NCBI GenBank assembly: GCA_046290675.1
Contig: JBKAHA010000003.1
Span: 62,001-126,000 of the forward strand
Direction: 5' to 3'
Source: Aureliella sp046290675
Lineage (GTDB): Bacteria; Planctomycetota; Planctomycetia; Pirellulales; Pirellulaceae
DNA: 64,000 nt
Positions within the stretch are counted from its first letter, which is position 1. Every line of letters begins with the position of its first letter. Below the pieces are notes generated by a model, which was not told where the DNA came from, made no database searches, and saw only the letters and a program-made list of their open reading frames with translations. The translations under genes and the position numbers were made by a program. This document shows, piece after piece, positions 16,357 to 23,536 of the stretch.

Positions 16357-17405
16357 TTTTGTTTTTCCGCTTCGGTACCTCGTAGGACGGTCAGAAGCCG
16401 GTCCAGATTGCCTTCGATGCTGTATTCATTGGTGACAAGTTCGCGTCCGGCCGTACCTAATTGGTTGCGTAGCGACGGTGATGCGACGAGCTCGCAAATG
16501 GCGGCAGTCCAGTCTTCAGTCGTGGATGCGGCGCGGCCAACCTGTCCTGACTGGAGAATTTCGGCATTGACTCCGATTGGCGAAGCGATGCCTGGGATGC
16601 CCACGGCAAGATATTGGATCAGCTTGAGTCCGCACTTGTACTTCATCCATTCCTCCCCGCTCGGTAGAGGCATGAGACCTAAGTCCATGTTGAGCAGGTC
16701 TTCGATTTCGGTATCTGGGGACCAAATCCTAAAGTCGACTGGGATCGAACCCAGGTCAAGCGACTGAAGCTTTTCGTCAGAAGGGGCGACGACTTGAAGT
16801 GAAAATTGGGCGGAGTCATACGCCGTACGTAACGCTTCGGCACAGACAGACAAAAAACCAACGTTTTGTGTGGTTCCGATCCAACCTACGACTGGTGTAG
16901 AGCTGCGAGTTTCCGAATGCGGTCGTGCCGGGTACTCCTCCATTCGAACGCACGTTGGGATTTGAGTCACCTCGGGCGAGCGTTCGACTAGATATGCCTT
17001 GAGCCATGCGTTTCCGGCGATCGAGATGTCTACCATTCGGGATAGTGCATCGAACTTTTCTGGATGAAGTAGGAAGACCCCATCGTCGACGTCGAGTACG
17101 AGCCGCTTGGTTGATCGTCTAAGCTTCGTTTCAATGGTGAGCGACTCGTTATCAAACACCTCTCGCTCAATCACAATGGCATCGTAGCTACGACGTGCGG
17201 CGAGGAAAGCATGCCAATGGCGGACGGTTCGTTTCAATAACTGACTAAGTCGCCAGCCAATCGTGGGGAAGTAATCGTATTTCTGCGGCCAACTGTAGGC
17301 TACGTCGCATACGTGCCCCCGCTGTTCCAGAAGTGGAATGTAAGGCAGAATTCGAAAGCGAGTTGACGGAACGTCTTTGCCCGAAACGATGAATAGGATT
17401 TTCAT
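16353..17405 (-). CDS. Glycosyltransferase, GT-B type
   Basis: A 350-residue protein beginning MKILFIVSGKDVPSTRFRI, a start typical of GT4-like transferases. The C-terminal Rossmann half has VVGWIGTTQNVGFLSVCAEA, and the nucleotide-sugar-binding region has PLPSGEEWMKYKCGLKLIQY followed by GIPGIASPIGVNAEIL. That K-x-L-x-Y-L pattern is common in glycan-cluster glycosyltransferases. Donor and acceptor are unknown. It is divergent from the epimerase gene (103-bp spacer) and convergent with the methyltransferase. Confidence 0.88.
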   Translation of the reverse strand: MKILFIVSGKDVPSTRFRILPYIPLLEQRGHVCDVAYSWPQKYDYFPTIGWRLSQLLKRTVRHWHAFLAARRSYDAIVIEREVFDNESLTIETKLRRSTKRLVLDVDDGVFLLHPEKFDALSRMVDISIAGNAWLKAYLVERSPEVTQIPTCVRMEEYPARPHSETRSSTPVVGWIGTTQNVGFLSVCAEALRTAYDSAQFSLQVVAPSDEKLQSLDLGSIPVDFRIWSPDTEIEDLLNMDLGLMPLPSGEEWMKYKCGLKLIQYLAVGIPGIASPIGVNAEILQSGQVGRAASTTEDWTAAICELVASPSLRNQLGTAGRELVTNEYSIEGNLDRLLTVLRGTEAEKQN

Positions 17406-17508
17406 TGGATGAAATTTCAGGCGGAGACTCTTGACGTTCCTACGGGAGTGTTGGCGAAGTGATTCTAATGACGCCGAGCAATGTTAACGAGGCAGTGGGA
17501 ATATCCGT

Positions 17509-18546
17509 ATGAAAGTGATCATAACAGGCGTCGCTGGCTTCATTGGAGCTCATGTGGCAGAACAAATGCTGCGTCGTGGCTGGGACGTTTGTGGTATCGA
17601 TGATCTTAGCGGTGGCGCGGTTGACAATGTTCCTGATGGTGTCGACTTCTTAAAACGCGATTGCAACGACTCTCTCACGGATCTGTTCTTCGAGCAGCGC
17701 CCTCAGGCCGTCGTCCACCTAGCGGCCTATGCGGCAGAGGGGCTGAGCCACCACGTCCCCGTTTTCAATTACGAAAATAACCTAGCAGCCACGGCGAACG
17801 TGCTCAACGCAGCCTATTTGAGCGGCGCAAGTCATTTCGTATTCACTTCATCCATAGCGGTATACGGGCATCCAAATACGGAAGAACCGCTCAAAGAAAC
17901 CGATGTTTGCCGTCCATGCGATCCTTACGGGATCGCGAAACTTGCATGCGAGCAACATGTTCAAACATTTTGCGACTATTACGAGGGAATGACCTATACG
18001 ATTTTTCGGCCCCACAATGTCTTTGGACCAAAGCAGAATATTGCGGATCCATTTCGGAATGTAGTCGGGATTTTCTTTCGTCAGTTGCTCACCGGGCAGC
18101 CTCTGTCTATTTTCGGGGATGGCAGCCAAAGCAGGAGTTTTTCCTACGTAGAAGCAGTGGCCAAATGCATTGCAGATTCTTGCGTAAACGAGAAGGCACG
18201 TGGCGAAATCTTTAATACGGGGGGCGATGAAAGCTGGACGGTCAAGGAATTGGCACTGGCGATATGCCAGGAGCTTGGGCTTGAACAACAACTGCAGTTT
18301 TTGCCCCCGAGGAAAGAAGTCGCCCATGCTCACGCTAATCATGAAAAAGCGCGGGCGGTATTTTCAAAACAATTGCTCGATGTCGTCTCCGTGCGCGACG
18401 GACTGAAACGGACGGCCAATTACCTGCGGGGAAAGAGAATTCCGCCTCCGACTCCCTGCCCTTCTCCCGTTGAAATTGCTGATCAGCTCCCTACGTCGTG
18501 GGAGTCTGCCGTCGAACAACTTGGCAAAACCCGCCGCGAGGACTGA
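17509..18546 (+). CDS. NAD-dependent nucleotide-sugar epimerase/dehydratase (extended SDR)
   Basis: A 345-residue extended short-chain dehydrogenase/reductase. The N-terminal NAD site is TGVAGFIGAHVAEQML (GxxGxxG). A conserved Asp follows at the end of strand 2 (CGIDDLSGG). The catalytic Ser region is FVFTSSIAVYG, and the Tyr-x3-Lys pair is in DPYGIAKLACEQ. RPHNVFGPKQN matches the substrate loop of UDP-glucose 4-epimerase-like enzymes. It most likely epimerises or dehydrates a UDP- or GDP-sugar for surface glycan synthesis. The exact substrate cannot be read. The ATG start has weak upstream Shine-Dalgarno. A strong hairpin begins directly at its stop. Confidence 0.92.
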   Translation: MKVIITGVAGFIGAHVAEQMLRRGWDVCGIDDLSGGAVDNVPDGVDFLKRDCNDSLTDLFFEQRPQAVVHLAAYAAEGLSHHVPVFNYENNLAATANVLNAAYLSGASHFVFTSSIAVYGHPNTEEPLKETDVCRPCDPYGIAKLACEQHVQTFCDYYEGMTYTIFRPHNVFGPKQNIADPFRNVVGIFFRQLLTGQPLSIFGDGSQSRSFSYVEAVAKCIADSCVNEKARGEIFNTGGDESWTVKELALAICQELGLEQQLQFLPPRKEVAHAHANHEKARAVFSKQLLDVVSVRDGLKRTANYLRGKRIPPPTPCPSPVEIADQLPTSWESAVEQLGKTRRED

Positions 18547-18593
18547 ACCGATTAACGGAAGTTCTTACTCCGTTCCTAGGAGTTAATCGGTTC
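18545..18593 (+). terminator. Stem-loop at the epimerase stop codon
   Basis: GAACCGATTAAC (18545-18556) and GTTAATCGGTTC (18582-18593) are perfect 12-base complements. They enclose a second small stem, ACGGA/TCCGT (18555-18559 and 18569-18573). The outer arm begins within the TGA stop. There is no long T-run after it (TCGTCCTTAC), so it may protect the 3' end or terminate weakly. Confidence 0.5.
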
Positions 18594-18736
18594 TCGTCCT
18601 TACAGCCATAACATTCGGGTAGGGGTGAAGCTATTCCGTTCTATCAACGCAGTGGATTCCGAAATTGTTTAGCAGCTGTTCTTTTTCGCATTTAACCTGG
18701 GGGCTGATTGCTGACAAATGCCTCTAGGAATGCACT

Positions 18737-20077
18737 GTGGCTACACAGCGCAAACTATGCCCCATGGTTTCTTTTCGAACTTTGTACTTGGTCATTGCAT
18801 GCCTGCTGCTTGAGCAGGCGCCGCGTTTCGAAGTGTTCAGCTTCCAAGCCGCTGGGCTGTTCCTTCTCGCCACAGCGACTATTTTTCTGACACTCTGTAT
18901 GGTCGTGGGCGTCTACACAATACGCGCAAAAGCAGCACGCGCGAGCTTTCCAAATCAGCTTGAAAGCCTGGGGCAATGTCGGCGGAGATTCGAAACACTT
19001 TGGACGCTCTTGTACCCAATTCTTCTCGTCGCCATTGGATGGCACGCTTGGGCGTTTGCGTTCGAGACGGAGCGTGCCGTTTCCATCAACTCGGTCGTGA
19101 TGCTGTTTGGACCACACGTGCTCGTTATGTTGGCGTTGGAAGTATTGATGGCTGCGATGGTGGCTGATGTATCCGAGGCAGATCCAACGCAATCTGATTT
19201 TTCCAAGCTTAGTTGGGCGACTGCCTTTCAAATGGGAATTCGGCAGGGCGGCCTGCTGTCTTTGGCGATGTGCCTAACGCCCATGCTCTTTATACTCGCA
19301 GCCCAAAATTCGTACGTCTCCTTAAGTGCGGTGATGCCTTGGGAGGTAACCGCAATCTTGGTGGCCGTATCGGCATTCGCGATGCTGCTTCTTTTTCCGC
19401 AATGTGTCGGTTGGTTCCTTGGGGCCCGCACTCTGGACGACGCTTCATTGCGTGTGCGAACGGAGCAGCTATTGCATGTCAGCGGTGGAAAAAGGTTGAG
19501 CGTAAGATTGCTTGATGGGCCGGGGTGGGCGACGGCAGCGGTTGTCGGATTCTTGCCTTGGGGGCAACAGCTATGGCTCGGCCAAGCCCTGATTGATCAA
19601 CTATCTGACGAAGAGCTAGACTTGGTCGTGCTACACGAGGTCGCTCATGTCCGAAAGTGGCACTTTGCATATCGGCTGTTACCGGCGGCATGGGCCCTTG
19701 GGCTGTCTGTGCTCTTCGTATGGGCAACCGACGATCTGTGGACAGAAGCAGGTATCGCCGGCGCTGACTCCGCATTGGTCGTCCTTGCGTCAGTGATTGT
19801 ATTCTTGGTGGGACTCATTGTTGTTTCGAGGGCCTGTGAGCTCGAAGCAGACCGCGAAGCCTGTGAACTCGCGCGAAGCTTCTGTCCGTGGAGTGCTGGT
19901 AAAGTTGGCGAGCCAAATGCTCGGTTGGCGACGGCATTGTGCAATCTGCTCGGCAGAGATGCTCGCTCGGCCCGAGGCAGCTGGCTGCATCCTTCCCTGG
20001 AAGATCGGCTTAGAAACCTCGCCGAAGACCTAAATCAGCAGAAGCGACGAATCGCCCGGAACGTTGCTGCCAGTTGA
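18737..20077 (+). CDS. M48-type membrane zinc metalloprotease
   Basis: A 446-residue polytopic protein with several hydrophobic segments before residue 230. The zinc motif HExxH is at His300-His304 (LVVLHEVAHVRKWHF), and the third ligand region is ELEADREACELA (about 368-379), as in M48/HtpX and related M56 enzymes. Further membrane helices flank the motif, placing the active site at the membrane face. The start is GTG at 18737, with AGGA seven bases upstream. The substrate is unknown. HtpX-like roles in membrane protein quality control and BlaR-like signalling are both possible. No sensor or repressor partner lies nearby. Confidence 0.87.
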   Translation: MATQRKLCPMVSFRTLYLVIACLLLEQAPRFEVFSFQAAGLFLLATATIFLTLCMVVGVYTIRAKAARASFPNQLESLGQCRRRFETLWTLLYPILLVAIGWHAWAFAFETERAVSINSVVMLFGPHVLVMLALEVLMAAMVADVSEADPTQSDFSKLSWATAFQMGIRQGGLLSLAMCLTPMLFILAAQNSYVSLSAVMPWEVTAILVAVSAFAMLLLFPQCVGWFLGARTLDDASLRVRTEQLLHVSGGKRLSVRLLDGPGWATAAVVGFLPWGQQLWLGQALIDQLSDEELDLVVLHEVAHVRKWHFAYRLLPAAWALGLSVLFVWATDDLWTEAGIAGADSALVVLASVIVFLVGLIVVSRACELEADREACELARSFCPWSAGKVGEPNARLATALCNLLGRDARSARGSWLHPSLEDRLRNLAEDLNQQKRRIARNVAAS

Positions 20078-20471
20078 GTTTGCGGTGGGGGGGAAACCGT
20101 CATTCGGCCGAAACTGGATGTCGATCGGACCTAAATTTTTCCCGGATGCCGCTACATCCCGTATCACCTGAATTTTGCCATTTGTCGTGCGCACAAGAGC
20201 ATCCCGCCGCCAATAGCAGCAATTCCTGATTTCTAGGCGTTGGGTTGGACTAAATAAAGTTCTGTGGTCGACCTGTAGTGTATATCGCTTCGTCGGACAC
20301 TGAGAGCCGCTTGCAGTTGCGTTTCTGACGCCCTCTTCGCTCTCTGCCTCGTCGTCAAGCTGGCGTAGGGCAACGGCAAGATGCGTTGCGGCAGCCCCTG
20401 ATGTTGCTGGCTAACTCTGGCATCCCGACATCATCCCCAATTGCGATAGCTCTCCATACGAGGACTCACCA
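20078..20471. other. Intergenic region before BON-domain gene
   Basis: About 390 bases with no convincing gene, hairpin terminator or repeat. It separates two plus-strand genes and probably holds the BON gene promoter. Confidence 0.45.
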
Positions 20472-20744
20472 GTGGCCACCATCAAAACCCCGGGATCCGG
20501 CGAATTACTCCAGCGAGTCGATTCTGCGATCAAGAACAGCCCCCACCTTTCAGCCCACCACGTTTTTTGTCAGGAGGAATCTGGCATCGTTGTGCTTCAC
20601 GGGAAGGTGAAGACGTTTTTCGAAAAGCAGATGGCACAGGAGTCCTTGAAGGGGTTGGACGGAGTTGAAAAGGTCGTCAACGAACTGGAGGTCGATTGGA
20701 TGACCGGAGTCTCTGTCGCACATGGCGAACGGCCGCTTGTCTAA
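20472..20744 (+). CDS. Small BON-domain protein
   Basis: A 90-residue protein that is essentially one BON domain. It has the alpha/beta pattern with the central Gly (GIVVLHGKVKTFFEKQMA) and the terminal strand (LDGVEKVVNELEV). BON domains bind phospholipid or interact with envelope components, as in OsmY. No signal peptide is visible, so this one is probably cytoplasmic, or the start is further upstream. The start is GTG with GAGGA seven bases upstream. It stands alone, followed by a pentanucleotide repeat tract. Confidence 0.82.
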   Translation: MATIKTPGSGELLQRVDSAIKNSPHLSAHHVFCQEESGIVVLHGKVKTFFEKQMAQESLKGLDGVEKVVNELEVDWMTGVSVAHGERPLV

Positions 20745-21296
20745 ACATCCACGACGAAGCCCCGGGCAGCCATGCAAGTGGTTCGATTTCGTTCCGTTCG
20801 GTTCCGTTTGGTTTGGTTTGGTTTGGTTTGGTTTGGTTCGGGCAAGAATAACGGGCAAACGATACCGGGCGGTTTGAGAGGTACCGTCCTTTCTAGGTCT
20901 TAGCGAACGATCACGCCGTGACTTTGAAGAGATAGCGGCGGGCGACTAGTCGGAGGTCGCCAGTTTCTACTTTTGCGATCTCAAATAATGCGACGCCAGA
21001 TAGCGCGACGCGCACGATGCCAACCTTGGTCTTTGCAGAACCTCTCCATTGGCTCTGCCCACCGCCGCGGAAGCAAAGAAGGACTTCCGAAGAACCGTAG
21101 GCTGGAGAGTGTTTCTTTCGACGCCGGTATACCCACACGACTCCGTTGTCACCGCATCTGGCCAGTCGCATACCGTGTACTTGGTAGGTCGCGTATCTTG
21201 GCCTAACATCTTGTCCCTACGCGGTGCCCTCAATCATTGGGGGATCTACCAAGCGGTAAAACTCTGATTCTGAGATTCAAATAGGAGCTAGTGACG
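20745..21296. other. Intergenic region with microsatellite, upstream of tpx
   Basis: No gene is supported here. The first part holds the pentanucleotide repeat. The rest precedes the thiol peroxidase gene and has no clear promoter that I can defend. Confidence 0.45.
20781..20840. repeat. Pentanucleotide tandem repeat (GTTTG)n
   Basis: Twelve consecutive 5-base units. Six perfect GTTTG copies are at 20806-20835. They are flanked by degenerate units (GTTCG ATTTC GTTCC GTTCG GTTCC before, GTTCG after). The tract is outside coding sequence, 36 bases after the BON gene stop. Such tracts change length by slipped-strand replication. Confidence 0.9.
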
Positions 21297-21815
21297 ATGG
21301 CGAGATCTGGAGCAATTACGTTTAAGGGCAATCCAATGACACTCTTGGGCGAAGAACTGTCCGTTGGTTCAGCCGCGCCAGAGTTCACGCTGCATTACTT
21401 TGAAGGCGGTCTGCACACACTCACGAAAGCCGATCTTGGCGGCAAGCCAGCAATCGTCTCCGTCGTTCCCAGCTTAGATACGGGCGTTTGCCAGATCCAA
21501 ACCAAGAAGTTCAACACGGAACTTGAATCGATGGGGGACAGCATCCATGCCGTTACGGTGAGCTGTGATCTTCCGTTCGCACAGAACCGTTTTTGCGGGG
21601 CTGAAGAAGTGACCAACATGAAGGTCGGCAGCGACTACCAGGATGGAAACTTTGGCGAAGCGTTCGGCGTGATGATCGATGAATTGAAACTGCACGCTCG
21701 CAGCGTGTTTGTACTGGATTCGGCGGGCAACGTTGTTTATTCACAAATTGTGTCTGAAGTCACAGATGAGCCTGATTACGAGGCCGCAATTGCTGCCTTG
21801 AAAGCCGCAAGTTAG
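21297..21815 (+). CDS. tpx: Thiol peroxidase (atypical 2-Cys peroxiredoxin)
   Basis: A 172-residue Tpx-family peroxiredoxin that reduces hydrogen peroxide and alkyl hydroperoxides with thioredoxin. The peroxidatic Cys65 lies in VVPSLDTGVCQIQT, and the resolving Cys100 is 35 residues on, in NRFCGAEEV, close to the spacing in E. coli Tpx. Another Cys (90) is present. The ATG at 21297 was chosen because AGGAG lies nine bases upstream. The GTG at 21291 would be only three bases from it. The gene is monocistronic, with a hairpin after the stop. Confidence 0.96.
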   Translation: MARSGAITFKGNPMTLLGEELSVGSAAPEFTLHYFEGGLHTLTKADLGGKPAIVSVVPSLDTGVCQIQTKKFNTELESMGDSIHAVTVSCDLPFAQNRFCGAEEVTNMKVGSDYQDGNFGEAFGVMIDELKLHARSVFVLDSAGNVVYSQIVSEVTDEPDYEAAIAALKAAS

Positions 21816-21824
21816 CTAGTAAAA

Positions 21825-21844
21825 CACGGCGGTTTCCCGCCGTG
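21825..21844 (+). terminator. Hairpin terminator after tpx
   Basis: CACGGCGG-TTTC-CCGCCGTG is a perfect 8-bp stem nine bases after the tpx stop, preceded by AAAA and followed by GGTTTC. The T-run is short, so termination may be partial. Confidence 0.65.
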
Positions 21845-22046
21845 GGTTTCAGCGTGAAAAAATGATGAGTACGAAAGTATTCGATTGACTCTCCAACTAG
21901 GCCCTCCCATAATCCGGGTTGAGCCTCTTGGTCGTAAACTGGATTTGCCACGTGGGAAGACCCCTTCCCTCCTTCGAGACAGTTTTTGGTTGATGATCTT
22001 TTGACTCGCTGGTATTGCTGAAGCTGTTTAGATTGAGGATTTGAAG

Positions 22047-22355
22047 GTGACGAATATTTACGTCGGTAACCTGTCGTTTCGCGCGACAGAAGAAGATGTT
22101 CGCGGAGCATTTGACGCACACGGTGAAGTGTCGTCGGTCAACATTATTACGGACCGAGAAACTGGCCGTTCGCGTGGCTTTGCGTTCGTTGAGATGCCGA
22201 ACTCGGATGAGGCCAACAACGCTATTGAGGCTATTAACGGTCAAGAAATCGCAGGACGCGGTGTGACTGTCAATGAAGCACGCCCACGAACTGATCGTCC
22301 TCGCGGTGGACGCCCGAACGATCGCAATCGAAGCTATTCACGCGACGACTATTAA
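22047..22355 (+). CDS. RNA-binding protein with one RRM domain
   Basis: A 102-residue protein with a single RNA recognition motif. RNP2 is IYVGNLSF and RNP1 is RGFAFVEM, both with the aromatic residues that stack on RNA. A short basic Arg/Gly/Asp-rich tail follows (RPRGGRPNDRNRSYSRDDY). This is the small glycine-rich RRM type known from cyanobacteria and planctomycetes, often linked to cold or stress mRNA binding. I chose GTG at 22047, since TGAGGA lies seven bases upstream. The TTG at 22041 is too close. An unusually long leader (about 190 bp back to the tpx hairpin) could hold regulatory RNA. A strong terminator follows. Confidence 0.92.
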   Translation: MTNIYVGNLSFRATEEDVRGAFDAHGEVSSVNIITDRETGRSRGFAFVEMPNSDEANNAIEAINGQEIAGRGVTVNEARPRTDRPRGGRPNDRNRSYSRDDY

Positions 22356-22480
22356 GATCTAGACGCTCAGCGACTTCGATCTTGCTAGGTTCAGGTGACG
22401 AAGAATGCTTGGAGCATTAGACCCACAAGATGGAGATTATCGGCTAAGAAGGGTAGCCCGGTAACCAACTGTCACACACG

Positions 22481-22510
22481 AAAAAGGCGAGCCACCTGGC
22501 TCGCCTTTTT
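22481..22510. terminator. Bidirectional rho-independent terminator
   Basis: AAAAAGGCGAGCCA-CC-TGGCTCGCCTTTTT is a perfect 14-bp stem with A-run and T-run on either side, so it works in both directions. It lies between the convergent RRM and glutaminyl-cyclase genes. An outer pair TGTCACAC (22470-22477) and GTGTGACA (22531-22538) flanks it. Confidence 0.9.
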
Positions 22511-22624
22511 TTGAAGCTGTCTTTGAAGTTGTGTGACACCAGCCAGCCGAGGAATTGACTGGCACTCCACTTTGTTGCTGCATTGAGGAAGTGCCGAGCG
22601 TCTGGGCCTTCGGCAAGCGGCTTT

Positions 22625-23476
22625 CTATTCGCCTGCGATCTGAATTTCAAAGAGACTGGGCCAGTTCTTCCCGGTTACGAAAGTCCGCCCAGATTCCGTA
22701 TCGTGGGCTATTCCGTTTAGAACTTGCCGTCCAGGATCATCACGTTGCTTAGCAGGATAGACATTGCTGCAGTCTATCCATGCAACGACCTCGCCAGAAT
22801 TGGGCGAGATCTTTGCAATACGCTCTTCTCCCAGAATATTGGCGAACAGATGGTCATCAAAGTACTCGAGTTCGTTTAGGTTCGTCACGGACTTTCGCCC
22901 GTCTTTGATTCTCAACTTTCGGACGATTTCGAAAGTCTCCGGGTTTCGAATCTGGATAGTGCTGTCACCGCTACTCATCAATAGCTGGTTACCGTTGTTG
23001 GCGAGTCCCCAGCCAGGTCCATCGAAGGTGAAGTGTTCAGCGTATTCCAAGGTCGACTTGTCGTAGACGAAACAAGTTCTTGATTCCCAAGTCAACTGAT
23101 AGATGCGATCGCCGAGAACCGTTAGCCCTTCGCCGAAGTATTGATCATCGAGATTACGTTGGAGTTCGACAGTACCGCTTGTCAAATCGACTTTGCGAAT
23201 GGTCGAACTACCGCGTAGACCTGTACTCTCATAAAGCGTCTCTCCTTGGATCTCTAAGCCCTGCGTGAAGGCTTCTGCGTCGTGGGGAAAGGCTCGCAGA
23301 GCCTGAGCTTGCAACACGGGGGCGACGCTTCGTCTATTGTTGGGCGTTGAAGGGGCGCAGCCTGTGGCATACAGCAGAAGCAATGCTAAAGCCGAGGGTG
23401 CGTAGAATTCGATTGGGACTCCTGGCTGCCCAAGACTGGCTGGCTCAGCCGCTGGTGTCAATTTGGCTGAGCTCAT
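22625..23476 (-). CDS. Glutaminyl-peptide cyclotransferase-like lipoprotein
   Basis: A 283-residue exported protein of the plant/bacterial glutamine cyclotransferase family, a five-bladed propeller. Typical segments are AFTQGLEIQGETLYESTGL, YFGEGLTVLGDRIYQLTW, GWGLANNGNQLLMSSGDS, LNELEYFDDHLFANI and GRTFVTGKNWPSLFEI. The enzyme converts N-terminal Gln of peptides to pyroglutamate. The N-terminus has a hydrophobic stretch ending LLLYATGC, a plausible lipobox that would anchor it to a membrane. The start is ATG at 23476 with no clear Shine-Dalgarno. It lies 60 bp after alaS on the same strand. Confidence 0.9.
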   Translation of the reverse strand: MSSAKLTPAAEPASLGQPGVPIEFYAPSALALLLLYATGCAPSTPNNRRSVAPVLQAQALRAFPHDAEAFTQGLEIQGETLYESTGLRGSSTIRKVDLTSGTVELQRNLDDQYFGEGLTVLGDRIYQLTWESRTCFVYDKSTLEYAEHFTFDGPGWGLANNGNQLLMSSGDSTIQIRNPETFEIVRKLRIKDGRKSVTNLNELEYFDDHLFANILGEERIAKISPNSGEVVAWIDCSNVYPAKQRDDPGRQVLNGIAHDTESGRTFVTGKNWPSLFEIQIAGE

Positions 23477-23536
23477 CTAGAAGATCCAAATTCCGATTCT
23501 GAGTCGTGAGTGCAAGCCACAGTGATCGATGCCGGC

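Noticed and set aside
20550..20858. Minus-strand frame with KPNQT repeats
   Set aside because: It is the translation of the GTTTG microsatellite and runs over the BON gene on the other strand.
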